Assembly: GCA_022561385.1 (NCBI GenBank)
Contig: JADFRG010000020.1
Coordinates: forward strand, 1-52,631
Length of the DNA: 52,631 nt
Direction: 5' to 3'
Origin: Chloroflexota bacterium
Lineage (GTDB): Bacteria; Chloroflexota; Anaerolineae; Anaerolineales; E44-bin32
Shown: one piece after another, positions 25,207-33,823 of the stretch
Numbering within the stretch: position 1 is the first letter of the stretch
How the letters are laid out: the number at the start of each line of letters is the position of its first letter
Translations under genes and position numbers: made by a program
The notes under the pieces: model-generated
Database searches by the model: none
The model's input: the letters and a program-made list of their open reading frames with translations, nothing else
What the model was told of the DNA's origin: nothing

Positions 25207-26058
25207 ATGCCCGTCACAGTATTGGTAATTCTGCTCTTTTTGGCATTTATATTCGCTTCTGGAATCAAGATAGTACGACCGGTGGAAGTAGGAATCATAG
25301 AATTCCTGGGAAAGTTTTCAAGATCGGCGGGCGCGGGATTCAACTGGATTTTTCCCGGTCTGCAGACAATGCGTAAGGTTAACATTACAGAGCGACGGGT
25401 AGACATCGATCCTCAGTCGATAATTACAAAAGACAAACTGAATGCCGAAGTTGATGGAGTTGTCTACTATAGGGTGATTGATGCGAAAAAGGCTATTTAC
25501 GAGGTAAATAATTTTGAGCTTTCGGTCCCTTCTCTTGCGAAGACAACATTGAGGGCCGTTATCGGAAAAATGACATTGACCGAGGCCAACGAAAACAGAG
25601 ACACAATTAACGATGAAGTAGAAAAAATATTAGATATAGAAATTTCCAAGTGGGGGATCAATGTTGTAAGGGTAGAGCTACAACGAATCGAGCCTCCGCC
25701 AGATGTTCAAGACGCGATGAATCAGGTGGTAAAGGCCGAAAACGAAAAAATAGCCGCGCTTGATTTAGCAACCGCAATTGAAACTAAAGCAGATGGAGAA
25801 AGGCGAGCAGAAATCAAGAAAGCAGAAGGCATCGCAGCCGCGATCAGACTCAAAGCAGATGCAGATGGAGATGCCATCAAGACAGTAAACGAGGCGGCTG
25901 AGAGATACTTTGTCGGAAACGCGCAGCTGCTCAAGAGGTTGGAGACCGTAAGCGAAGCATTGAGAAATAACACCAAGATAATTGTTCCCGCCGACAGCGA
26001 TCTGGTTAATGTGATCGGCGAATTAGCGGGGACCACGATTCCAATAAAAAGACCCTAA
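25207..26058 (+). CDS. SPFH/Band 7 (stomatin-like) membrane protein
   Basis: This 283-residue protein has one N-terminal membrane segment (about 3-22) and an SPFH domain (about 24-190, with IVRPVEVGIIEFLGKF and NITERRVDIDPQSIITKD). An Ala/Glu/Lys-rich coiled coil (KAEGIAAAIRLKADADGDA) and a hydrophobic C-terminal stretch follow. This is the domain order of stomatin/prohibitin-type proteins that form membrane microdomains and regulate proteases. GAGGAG precedes ATG 25207. Codon choice is clearly AT-richer than in its neighbours (many AAA, ATA and AAT codons), which suggests horizontal acquisition. No partner NfeD protease gene is adjacent. Confidence 0.92.
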   Translation: MPVTVLVILLFLAFIFASGIKIVRPVEVGIIEFLGKFSRSAGAGFNWIFPGLQTMRKVNITERRVDIDPQSIITKDKLNAEVDGVVYYRVIDAKKAIYEVNNFELSVPSLAKTTLRAVIGKMTLTEANENRDTINDEVEKILDIEISKWGINVVRVELQRIEPPPDVQDAMNQVVKAENEKIAALDLATAIETKADGERRAEIKKAEGIAAAIRLKADADGDAIKTVNEAAERYFVGNAQLLKRLETVSEALRNNTKIIVPADSDLVNVIGELAGTTIPIKRP

Positions 26059-26105
26059 CTGGGTGACAATCATCGCCGGGGCCGCTGGCCGGCGTCCCAC
26101 AGATC

Positions 26106-26130
26106 AGGGTCCCTCAGGGGGCCCTTTTTT
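26106..26130 (+). terminator. Rho-independent terminator after the SPFH gene
   Basis: An 8-bp stem (AGGGTCCC with GGGGCCCT, one G-U pair) with a TCAG tetraloop runs into a T6 tract at 26125-26130. Confidence 0.85.
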
Positions 26131-26429
26131 GTTTATTCGAACCGGGCAGGTTCTGCCTGAGTATTCCGCGGCCTGAAAGCTCCAAAAAGACCGTTCAATC
26201 GAATTAAGAAATATTCATCGTGGGGCTGCTGGGAAGTGGCTTATGGAGGCGGTCCGTTCAGATTGTTGGATGCCGCCTTGGCATGAGCCTGCCGCGACCC
26301 CTTCAGACTGAGCGCAACTTCTCAATCATCGACGGCTTGATGCTTCAGCGAAGAGCCCTCTCAACCGGGGATTTCATCCGAATGGCTAAATTGACCCTCG
26401 CTCGGGATCTGTCACCGGATTCGCCCAGC
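26131..26429. other. Noncoding spacer
   Basis: A 79-codon plus-strand frame (26220-26459) has no ribosome-binding site, no homology I recognise and mixed composition, so I treat this stretch as noncoding leader or spacer for the acyl-CoA dehydrogenase gene. Confidence 0.4.
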
Positions 26430-26435
26430 TATAAT
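26430..26435 (+). promoter_or_regulatory. Consensus -10 box before the acyl-CoA dehydrogenase gene
   Basis: A perfect TATAAT lies 28 bp before the start codon, giving a short leader containing the GGGAGGG ribosome-binding site. No good -35 box is seen at 16-18 nt. Confidence 0.45.
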
Positions 26436-26463
26436 TACGAGCGATTTTCGGGAGGGTAAAAAG

Positions 26464-27675
26464 ATGGATTTTAGCCTCACGGCCGAGCACGAGATGACCC
26501 AGAAGATGGTGCGCGACTTCGCTCAAAAAGAGGTGGCTCCCATCATTCGCGAGTGGGACCGAAAGCAAGAGATGGCCCCCGAGATTCTGCCCAGGATGGC
26601 CGAACTCGGCATCCTGGGCATTTGTCTGCCGGTGCGTTATGGCGGTCAGGGCATGGATTTCATCTCGTTAGGGCTGGCTTGCGAGGAGCTGGAGGCGGTC
26701 GATTCGACTCTGCGGGTCACCATGTCGGTACACGTGGGGCTGTCGAGCCTTACCCTGCTGCAATGGGGTACGGAGGCCCAGAAGGAGGAGTTTCTGATCC
26801 CGCTTGCGAAGGGTGAGAAGATCGGCTGCGGGGCCTTTTCCGAGCCGGGAGTGGGATCCGATGTGGCCAATATCCAGACCACGGCGAAGTTGGACGGAAG
26901 CGACTATGTGCTCAACGGCGAGAAGATGTGGATCTCACTGGCCAGCAAGGCAGACTACGCGCTGCTGACGGCTCGAACGGATTTCGAGCCGGAGCGGCCC
27001 ACCGACGCACTGTCCTGCTTCATCGTGGATTTGAAGAGCAAGGGCGTGTCAACCGGTGATATCAAAGGAAAGTTAGGGGTGCGTGCGGGTTCGACCGGAT
27101 GGATCTCGTTGCAGGACGTCCGCGTCCCTAAAGAGAGCCTGGTGGGGGAGGCGGGCGAGGGTTTCAAGATCACCATGTCCGGATTCGATAGCGGGCGATA
27201 TACGGTGGCAGCCGGTGCCACGGGCCTGATACGCGCCTGTGTGGAAGCCAGCGTGGCCTACGCCAACGAGCGCAAGACCTTCGGCCGCTCCATCGCCGAT
27301 TACCAGCTGGTTCAGGCAAAGATTGCCCGTATGGCACAAGATTATGAAATTGCCAGGCTCCTGTATCTGAAGGTCGGATGGCTGAAGAACCAGGCCGTGC
27401 GGAACACGCTTGAAACCTCGATGGCCAAACAATTCGCCACGGACGCGTCATTTGCTGCCGCCTCCGACGCAATCGCCGTTCACGGTGGGTATGGATACAG
27501 CGATGAGTACCCCGTGGAGCGATATCTCCGAAACTCCAGGGGAGCGATGATTTATGAAGGCACAAACGAGATCCATTCGTTAATCCAGGCCGGATACGCA
27601 TTGGGCACACGCAAGGATCGACCGCTTCGGCGCGAGATGCCAGCCTACGAAGAAGATTTGTGGCATTCTAACTGA
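26464..27675 (+). CDS. Acyl-CoA dehydrogenase
   Basis: This 403-residue flavoenzyme has the N-terminal helical domain, the FAD/substrate motif CGAFSEPGVGSDVANIQT (about 120-137), the middle beta domain (YVLNGEKMWIS) and the C-terminal helical domain. The typical catalytic-base region is IYEGTNEIHSLIQ near residue 370. It oxidises acyl-CoA to trans-2-enoyl-CoA and passes electrons to ETF, which is encoded just downstream (etfB-etfA). GGGAGGG precedes ATG 26464. Chain-length specificity (short-chain, glutaryl or branched) cannot be decided from sequence. Confidence 0.93.
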   Translation: MDFSLTAEHEMTQKMVRDFAQKEVAPIIREWDRKQEMAPEILPRMAELGILGICLPVRYGGQGMDFISLGLACEELEAVDSTLRVTMSVHVGLSSLTLLQWGTEAQKEEFLIPLAKGEKIGCGAFSEPGVGSDVANIQTTAKLDGSDYVLNGEKMWISLASKADYALLTARTDFEPERPTDALSCFIVDLKSKGVSTGDIKGKLGVRAGSTGWISLQDVRVPKESLVGEAGEGFKITMSGFDSGRYTVAAGATGLIRACVEASVAYANERKTFGRSIADYQLVQAKIARMAQDYEIARLLYLKVGWLKNQAVRNTLETSMAKQFATDASFAAASDAIAVHGGYGYSDEYPVERYLRNSRGAMIYEGTNEIHSLIQAGYALGTRKDRPLRREMPAYEEDLWHSN

Positions 27676-27806
27676 CGGACCCCGCGCGGGCAACCGGGTG
27701 AATTGCGCATAGCCATCCACATTTTGGTAGGATGGTATTAGTTTCGATCCCGGGCGCAAGGATTTAGGTTGACCCTTGAGCTGGGATATCTTAGAAGGAG
27801 CGAAGA

Positions 27807-28589
27807 TTGAACATCGTAGTTTGCGTCAAACAGACGACCGACACCGCTGCCACGTTGTCCGTGGTCGACGGGGAAGCTTCCTATGGAGACGCGGCGCTTG
27901 TTCTCAATCCATGGGATGAGTATGCGGTGGAACAGGCGCTGCTGACCAAAGAGGCGGAAGGCGGAAAAGTGACCGCGCTTTGCCTGGGGCCAGATTCTGC
28001 GGAAGATGCCCTTAAGCAAGCCCTGGCCATGGGATGTGATGAGGCGGTTCTCATCCTGGATGCGGTTTTTGAATCGGCTGACACGCTCGTGGTTTCTCGG
28101 GCATTGGCGGCCGGAATAGAGAAGCTGGACCCGCCCGAGCTGGTCTTCTTCGGTAAGTCGGCGGTGGATTCCGACACAGGCGTCATGGGGCCGCAGGTTG
28201 CCAGGCGGCTTGGGTGGCCATCGCTCAATCTTGTGGCGGCCATCCCAGAATTAGATGCAAGCGCGAAGACGATAACCGTCGAGCGCCTGCTGGAGGAGGG
28301 CCGGCAAATCGTGAGCGGGCGGCTGCCTGCTGTGGTCAGCGTGGTCAAGGAAATCAACGAGCCCCGTTACCCATCGTTTATGGGAATTCGAAAAGCCTCC
28401 AAGGCCGAAATCCCTCGATGGTCGGCTGCCGACGTCGGATTATCGGGGCAAATTCAGCCCGCACTCTCCTGGCCGGAGATTTTGGCTCCGGAGAAGAGTG
28501 AAGCCGTTTGCGAGCTCATTGAGGGCGGCGATGCGTCCGAAATCGCCCGAAAACTCGTGGATCGCCTCGTTGAAGAGAAGGTGATTTGA
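27807..28589 (+). CDS. etfB: Electron transfer flavoprotein subunit beta
   Basis: This 260-residue protein opens with NIVVCVKQTTDT and has LNPWDEYAVEQAL, LVFFGKSAVDSDTGVMGPQVA and PRYPSFMGIRKASK motifs typical of EtfB, which binds AMP and partners EtfA. It starts at TTG 27807 with AAGGAG 6 nt upstream. The dimer accepts electrons from the acyl-CoA dehydrogenase encoded 131 bp upstream. Its stop overlaps the EtfA start. Confidence 0.94.
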   Translation: MNIVVCVKQTTDTAATLSVVDGEASYGDAALVLNPWDEYAVEQALLTKEAEGGKVTALCLGPDSAEDALKQALAMGCDEAVLILDAVFESADTLVVSRALAAGIEKLDPPELVFFGKSAVDSDTGVMGPQVARRLGWPSLNLVAAIPELDASAKTITVERLLEEGRQIVSGRLPAVVSVVKEINEPRYPSFMGIRKASKAEIPRWSAADVGLSGQIQPALSWPEILAPEKSEAVCELIEGGDASEIARKLVDRLVEEKVI

Positions 28590-29626
28590 TGGTTATCGTG
28601 TACATCGATCATTTCGATGGCCGAGCGGTACCCGCTTCCTGGGAGGCGCTCAATGTGGGGAGAGGCCTGGCTGAGGAGTTGGGGTCGGAGATCAAAGCCG
28701 TCGTGTTGGGAAGCGACGTCGAGGGAATTGCGCAGGAGGCGAAGGATTATGGGGCAGGCGAGGTTTTTCTCGCAGATCTGAAAGTGCTTGAACATTTCCG
28801 ACCGGAGGTGTACACAGAAGCCGTGACCCAGATCGTGCAAGAGCAAGGCGCGGAGATCGTACTATTTCCAACCACCGGCCGCGCACGGGAACTGGCCGGA
28901 ATGCTCGCCATTGATCTTGATACCGGTGTCACACCGGATGTCGTAGCGGTTGAGCTGGAGGGTTCGGTGGTTGTTGCGACCCGCCCAATTTATGCTGGGA
29001 AGCTGTTGACCAAAGAAGTCAATCAAGCGCGACGGCCCCAAATTCTAACCACGCGCTCGCGTTCCTTTCAGCCGCCCGAAAAAGGGACTGGAGGGGAGGG
29101 GGTCATCACCAGGCTCGAGCTCGAGCTGAGCGAACCCGCTACCGAGGTCCAGGGCTACAAAGAATCAAATAGAGGAACGAGCTTATCGGACGCGGCCATC
29201 ATCGTTTCGGGGGGACGGGGAACGTCCAACAATCCGTCTCTTAAACCTCCCCCAGAAATCACAGATGAAAAAGAGCAGGAAATCTGGCGGGCGCATCAGG
29301 GCTTTGAGCTCATTGGAGAATTGGCCAAGGTGCTTGGGGCGGCGGTCGGCGCGAGCCGCGCGGCGGTCGACGCGGGCTTTATCCCGTATGCCAATCAGGT
29401 AGGACAAACCGGCAAGGTCGTCTCGCCGGACCTCTACATCGCCTGCGGAATATCCGGAGCGATTCAGCACCTTGCAGGCATGCGCACCTCAAAAACGATT
29501 GTTGCCATCAACAAGGACCCCGATGCGCCCATATACAAGTTGGCAAGATTTGGTGTTGTGGGGGATCTTTTCGAGATCGTGCCGGCGCTCACTGAGGCGC
29601 TCAGAGAAAAGTTGGATAAGGCTTGA
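28589..29626 (+). CDS. etfA: Electron transfer flavoprotein subunit alpha
   Basis: This 345-residue subunit has an N-terminal domain with an ADLKVLEHF-type segment. The C-terminal FAD-binding domain contains VSGGRGTSNN-like, ASRAAVDAGFIPYANQVGQTGKVVSPDLYIACGISGAIQHLAGM and INKDPDAPIYKLARFGVVGDL motifs. These place FAD for electron transfer to ETF-quinone oxidoreductase or another acceptor. ATG 28589 overlaps the EtfB stop by one base. No ETF-QO gene is in the window. Confidence 0.95.
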   Translation: MVIVYIDHFDGRAVPASWEALNVGRGLAEELGSEIKAVVLGSDVEGIAQEAKDYGAGEVFLADLKVLEHFRPEVYTEAVTQIVQEQGAEIVLFPTTGRARELAGMLAIDLDTGVTPDVVAVELEGSVVVATRPIYAGKLLTKEVNQARRPQILTTRSRSFQPPEKGTGGEGVITRLELELSEPATEVQGYKESNRGTSLSDAAIIVSGGRGTSNNPSLKPPPEITDEKEQEIWRAHQGFELIGELAKVLGAAVGASRAAVDAGFIPYANQVGQTGKVVSPDLYIACGISGAIQHLAGMRTSKTIVAINKDPDAPIYKLARFGVVGDLFEIVPALTEALREKLDKA

Positions 29627-29781
29627 TAACCAGCCGCGGATTGCCGGGGCAATCGCACCTGAACCCGCTCTAGCAACGGTGTTAGCCCCCGGAGATCAAC
29701 TGGCACGGTTCACACACGCAAGAACTTACCCGCCCCACGTTATGCGTGGGCCGGTGCCGAGGGCGAAGCAGCGCCGAAGAG

Positions 29782-29854
29782 TACCCCTGCGGCGACTCGA
29801 ACGCCGGCACCCGCCTCCGGAGGGCGGTGCTCTATCCAACTGAGCTACAGGGGC
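29782..29854 (-). tRNA. tRNA-Arg (anticodon CCG)
   Basis: A full cloverleaf folds on the minus strand: acceptor GCCCCTG with CAGGGGT, D-arm GCTC...GAGC, anticodon stem CCGCC/GGCGG with loop CTCCGGA, and T-arm CGGCG-TTCGAGT-CGCCG. The anticodon CCG reads CGG Arg codons. The CCA end is not encoded. Confidence 0.93.
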
Positions 29855-29921
29855 GTAAGCTGAATTCTATCCTACCGCAATACCCGCTGGTAAGGATTTT
29901 TTAATCAGGCGGTGTTATAAA

Positions 29922-32027
29922 ATGCTGGCCGTGATTGCACCATCGAAAATATCGGGGATGGATCGCAGACTGCTGTTGCCTCTGTTACTCCTGTTGACCG
30001 CGTGTGCGCCCACAGTCGGCGAACTTGTCGATCCAGTGGATACTGCGGTCGGGATCGTCGGCCCCGACGCGTCCGATACAGCCGCGAGCAGCCGCGAGGA
30101 GGCGGCGGCTGAGGAGCTGTCCCGCGCGGGGAGCGTGCCGGCTCCCGAATTTCCGGATGGACTCGATTGGCTAAACACGGAGCAACCGCTTTCCCTGGCC
30201 GAGCTGCGTGGCAAGGTTGTGCTGCTGGACTTCTGGACTTACGGCTGCATCAACTGCATGCATAACTTCCCCGGCTTGAAGCAGCTGGAGGCGGAATACC
30301 CTGACGAGCTGGTGGTAATCGGCGTTCACTCTGCCAAATTCGAAAACGAAGGTGACACAGACAACATAAGGCAAATCATCCTGCGCTACGACCTCGAGCA
30401 CCCCGTTGTCAACGACAACGAATTCTTGGTCTGGAACACGTGGGGAGTTCGCGCATGGCCGACCCTCGTACTTATTGATCCCAGGGGCAACGTCGTGGGC
30501 AGGCACTCTGGGGAAGGCGTCTATCCGGTGCTTAAGCCGGTGATTGAATCTCTAGTGAACGAGTTCGACGAGCTGCGGCTCTTGGATCGCACCCCGCTCA
30601 AACTCAGGCTTGAGAAGGAAGGGCGGCCCTCCACAGTGCTTTCATTTCCAGGGAAAGTGCTGGCGGACCCGGAAGCTGGACGGCTGTTCGTGGCGGACAC
30701 AAATCATCATCGAATCATCCAAGCGGACATCAATACCGGGCAGGTACAAGCGGTATTTGGCACAGGAGCGCCCGGCCTGATGAATGGCGCGGCGGCCCAA
30801 GCGCAGTTCAACAATCCCCAGGGCATGGCGCTGGCCGGCGATACGCTCTACGTGGCGGATGTCGACAATCACGCCATTCGCTCCATCGATTTGATCAGCG
30901 GTCGGGTGGATACGGTGGTCGGTACCGGCAACCAGGCCAGCCGATATCCCCCCGTTGCCGGTGTGGCACCCGAAGTAGAGCTCAACTCGCCTTGGGATCT
31001 GGCGCTCGCCGGAGATGACCTGTATATAGCCATGGCCGGGTCGCACCAGATCTGGCAGCTGGGCCTGGACGATGGGATCTTGGAGCCGCTTGCAGGCAGC
31101 GGCCGAGAAGGGACTCTGAACGGACCCCGTGCGGGAGCGGAATTGGCGCAGCCAAGCGGCCTAGCATTAGGACCGGATAATCGGCTCTACTTCGCGGATT
31201 CCGAAAGTAGTAGCATCCGTTGGGTCGAGCTGGCTGGAAATTCTCCTCTGGTCGGTTCCCTGGCCGGGGGCGATCAGACCCTCTTCCAGTTCGGCGATGT
31301 AGATGGGGTGGGGAGCGGTGCCCTGCTGCAACATCCACTGGGGATCGTCTCGGATGGCCAGCTGATCTACGTGGCGGACACCTATAACAACAAAATCAAA
31401 CGCATCGATCCTGCCTCCGGAGAGGTCAAGACCTGGCTGGGCGAGGACTACGGCTGGCGGGATGGCGAGCAGCCGCTCTTTTACGAACCCGGCGGGCTAG
31501 ATCTGGTGGAGGGTGTGCTTTGGGTGGCTGACACCAACAATCACGTCATTCGGAGGGTCGATCTAGACACCGGGCTTACTTCGACGCTGGTGCTGAGTGG
31601 GATTGAAGCCTTCATGCCGGCGGCGAATGACTACCAGGGAACTGTGCTTGTCCTCGAGCCCGCCACCGCGGCGGGCGGCACGGGGACGCTCCTGATCAAC
31701 GTTCAAACTCCTCAAGGTTATAAGTTTAACGATCTCGCTCCGACCTCCATCTCCTGGAGCGTGGAAGGGAATGTGGCAAGAATTCCCATTGAATTCAATG
31801 TAACCATGCCCGACCCGACCTTCCCGATGGAGTTCGAGGTCGAATTTATCGAAGGCAGCGGCGCGTTAATTGTCGACCTGAACCTTTACTATTGCGGAAC
31901 TGAGACCCAAGCGCTCTGTCTTTTCGACCAGGTACGATTAGAATTGCCATTGGTCGTTGGTAGTGGGCCGGGTGCCGCCGTGGGTCTCACCTACCAAATT
32001 CCGAAGCCAAATCTCCCCAACTACTGA
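29922..32027 (+). CDS. Thioredoxin-like/NHL-repeat lipoprotein (NHLRC2-like)
   Basis: This protein of up to 701 residues combines several parts. The N-terminal lipoprotein signal (LLLLLTAC) is followed by a thioredoxin-fold domain with redox motif C109-I-N-C112 in WTYGCINCMHNFP and the cis-Pro strand AWPTLVLID. A six-bladed NHL propeller comes next (repeats such as LFVADTNHHRI, LYVADVDNHAI, IYVADTYNNKI and LWVADTNNHVI), and then a beta-sandwich C-terminal domain. This is the NHLRC2 arrangement and suggests extracytoplasmic redox chemistry coupled to protein or ligand binding. The start could be ATG 29922 or ATG 29958; the latter gives a shorter signal peptide. A decayed copy of its 3' end lies at 32814-33010. 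Confidence 0.85.
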   Translation: MLAVIAPSKISGMDRRLLLPLLLLLTACAPTVGELVDPVDTAVGIVGPDASDTAASSREEAAAEELSRAGSVPAPEFPDGLDWLNTEQPLSLAELRGKVVLLDFWTYGCINCMHNFPGLKQLEAEYPDELVVIGVHSAKFENEGDTDNIRQIILRYDLEHPVVNDNEFLVWNTWGVRAWPTLVLIDPRGNVVGRHSGEGVYPVLKPVIESLVNEFDELRLLDRTPLKLRLEKEGRPSTVLSFPGKVLADPEAGRLFVADTNHHRIIQADINTGQVQAVFGTGAPGLMNGAAAQAQFNNPQGMALAGDTLYVADVDNHAIRSIDLISGRVDTVVGTGNQASRYPPVAGVAPEVELNSPWDLALAGDDLYIAMAGSHQIWQLGLDDGILEPLAGSGREGTLNGPRAGAELAQPSGLALGPDNRLYFADSESSSIRWVELAGNSPLVGSLAGGDQTLFQFGDVDGVGSGALLQHPLGIVSDGQLIYVADTYNNKIKRIDPASGEVKTWLGEDYGWRDGEQPLFYEPGGLDLVEGVLWVADTNNHVIRRVDLDTGLTSTLVLSGIEAFMPAANDYQGTVLVLEPATAAGGTGTLLINVQTPQGYKFNDLAPTSISWSVEGNVARIPIEFNVTMPDPTFPMEFEVEFIEGSGALIVDLNLYYCGTETQALCLFDQVRLELPLVVGSGPGAAVGLTYQIPKPNLPNY

Positions 32028-32136
32028 CACAGGTGCCGCTCCGACATGGCGACCGCCGCAGCGGCCGGACGAGGGAAACTCGCCGTAAACCATTTAACGA
32101 GTTGCTTGCGACAAGGAAAGATATGGGAGGTTGTAT

Positions 32137-32777
32137 ATGATCGAACACAAGCCATACGACGCGGATTCGCCGCACACCCAGTGGGATTCGCTGTATACGG
32201 GAGAAGCAGGCGACTACGAAGAGCCGGATGCCGACATCTTGGAGGCAGTCGCGGACCTCGATGTCGGTGAGGCGCTCGATGTGGGTTGCGGAGCTGGCGG
32301 CTTGTGCATCAGCTCGACAAGCGTGGATGGGTGGCAACGGGCATCGACATAGCTAACAAGGCGATCACCGCCGCGCAACGGGCCGCCGAGGAGCGGGGCA
32401 GCGATGCCACGTTTGTGGCTGCCGATGCAGCGGCGTGGGAACCTGAGCGCAGTTACGATCTGGTGACATGCAACTTTGGACTTCCACCTCAGCCAGACCG
32501 CCGCAGTGCCGTGTACGCGACGATGCGCCGCGCGGTCGCTCCGGGAGGTGTTGTGTTGCTCAAGGTAGGCGACCATACAGGCAGTCGAGCGCCTGCTGCA
32601 TTTGTTGGCTACGAATCACTGAACCTCGAAGAGCTCAAGCGTGGCTTCGAAGGATTCGAAGTGTTGAAGGCAAAGATCGTGGACTCTCCCGCGCACGCGC
32701 ACGCGCATGGCGGACCAAAGCAACAGCGTGAACTCTGGAAGGCCTTGATTTTCATGGCCCGTAGACCCACCGCGTGA
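32137..32777 (+). pseudogene. SAM-dependent methyltransferase with a frameshift
   Basis: Two adjoining frames together give one class I methyltransferase of about 213 residues. The first encodes the start and motif I (ALDVGCGAGG), and the second continues from LDKRGWVATGID through DLVTCNFGL and motif-like VAPGGVVLLKVGD to the end. The switch occurs near 32295-32320 and corresponds to one missing base. ATG 32137 has GGGAGG 6 nt upstream. The protein resembles small-molecule methyltransferases of the UbiE/TehB group with a His-rich tail (AHAHAHGG). It may be truly broken or a sequencing error. It sits between the NHL gene and that gene's decayed 3' copy. Confidence 0.75.
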
Positions 32778-32813
32778 CCCGGCTCTTTGCCTCACTCAGT
32801 TTAAAGGCCGGAA

Positions 32814-33010
32814 GGCGCGTTGATCGCCGACCAGAACCGATAATATTGCGAAACTGAGACCGAACCCCGCTCTCTCCTCAACCCAGGTGCGGTTACATTA
32901 AATTTTGGTCGTGGGCGGTGGGCCGCGCCCCGCAGTCTATCTAACTTACGAGATCCCGAAGCCAGAGCTCCTAACCAAGTTACGCAGGCGTCACTCCGAC
33001 ATGGCGACCG
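32814..33010 (+). pseudogene. Decayed duplicate of the NHL gene 3' end
   Basis: About 197 bp align with 31860-32055, the last codons and 3' flank of the thioredoxin/NHL gene. Shared features are GGCGCGTT at the start, TATTGCG-AACTGAGACC, CCGAAGCCA and an exact 17-bp end (CTCCGACATGGCGACCG). One net base of length difference and many substitutions break the frame, so it is a remnant of a second copy. Confidence 0.75.
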
Positions 33011-33034
33011 GGTCCACCTCGATCCAGCGTTTGT

Positions 33035-33040
33035 TATGAT
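33035..33040 (+). promoter_or_regulatory. -10 box of a leaderless promoter
   Basis: TATGAT ends 6 nt before ATG 33047, the same spacing as at yqeY, the cyclase gene and others. No clear -35 was found. Confidence 0.4.
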
Positions 33041-33046
33041 TGGATC

Positions 33047-33328
33047 ATGGCTCTCCGATACACCCTTACCCGAGTTCACTTGGGCCAACGCACGCAGTTC
33101 GGTGAAACAGAAGTGACTCCATATGCGCGCGCTACGGTGGTGCAGTTCCCTGGACTGCTCGGAGGACTTGTCTGGAATCGACCGGCCGGAGTGCTCGTGA
33201 AACGGAGCGACGGGAGCGAGGCCAGGCTCCCGATCCGAGACGTCACTCGGCTCGCTCAAATTTCGCTGCTGCTTCTGGGTTTTCTAGGTGCCCTGGCCGC
33301 CCGGGTGTTCCTTGGTGGCGGTGACTGA
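33047..33328 (+). CDS. Small protein with C-terminal membrane anchor
   Basis: This 93-residue protein has a soluble N-terminal domain (RYTLTRVHLGQRTQFGETEVTPYARATVV) and one hydrophobic helix at about residues 70-89 ending near the C-terminus, giving a tail-anchored topology. I do not recognise the family. It precedes a GerW-type gene by 21 bp on the same strand, so the two are probably co-transcribed. A -10 box ends 6 nt before the start codon, suggesting leaderless translation. Confidence 0.6.
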   Translation: MALRYTLTRVHLGQRTQFGETEVTPYARATVVQFPGLLGGLVWNRPAGVLVKRSDGSEARLPIRDVTRLAQISLLLLGFLGALAARVFLGGGD

Positions 33329-33349
33329 GTTCTGCATGGAGCTCTAAAG

Positions 33350-33739
33350 GTGGCAGACAAAGATAACGAGCTCCCTGACATCGACCGCATGAATGCGGTT
33401 GTGCAGGATACGATGTCGAAGCTGATCGATGCGGCCGACGTTGATAAGGTTTACGGGCCGCCAATCGCTCAGGGCGATGTGGTGGTGATCCCTGCCTCGG
33501 AGAATTTGACCTTATTGGGATTCGGGGTCGGCGGCGGTGCAGGGACCGATTCGAATGGGAACGGGGCAATCGGAGGCGGGGGAGGGCGGACGTTATCCAG
33601 GCCGGTCGCCATTATTGTGGTCACGCCCGAAGGCGCGTACGTTGAACCCATCATGGACCCGACTAAGGTGGCATTGGCTGCGATTACGGCCGCGGGTTTC
33701 ATGTTCGGCATGATGTTGAGAATGATGCGAAAACGCTAG
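33350..33739 (+). CDS. GerW/YtfJ-family protein
   Basis: This 129-residue protein has the GerW (YtfJ) pattern: a helical start (NAVVQDTMSKLIDAADVDKVYG), the VVVIPASE strand, a Gly-rich loop (GVGGGAGTDSNGNG) and a final transmembrane helix (AAITAAGFMFGMML). GTG 33350 has GGAG 8 nt upstream. In spore formers GerW localises to spores, but the family is widespread in non-sporulating bacteria and its function is unclear. Nothing else here points to sporulation. The partner is likely the anchored protein encoded just before it. Confidence 0.8.
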   Translation: MADKDNELPDIDRMNAVVQDTMSKLIDAADVDKVYGPPIAQGDVVVIPASENLTLLGFGVGGGAGTDSNGNGAIGGGGGRTLSRPVAIIVVTPEGAYVEPIMDPTKVALAAITAAGFMFGMMLRMMRKR

Positions 33740-33823
33740 GTGTCCATAAGACAAATCGCCTCATCGCCGCGCCCTGCGCGGCGCTGCTGTTTAATCCATT
33801 CCTAAAATCTGGAGGTACTTCGT

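Noticed and set aside
25136-25228. 30-codon upstream frame overlapping the SPFH start
   Set aside because: It has no ribosome-binding site and begins within a few bases of the -10 box, so translation is unlikely.
26220-26459. 79-codon plus-strand frame before the acyl-CoA dehydrogenase
   Set aside because: No ribosome-binding site and no recognisable pattern. It contains the promoter and leader of the dehydrogenase.
29733-29750. CCCACG/CGTGGG hairpin downstream of tRNA-Arg as a terminator
   Set aside because: The stem is only 6 bp and no T-run follows on the minus strand.
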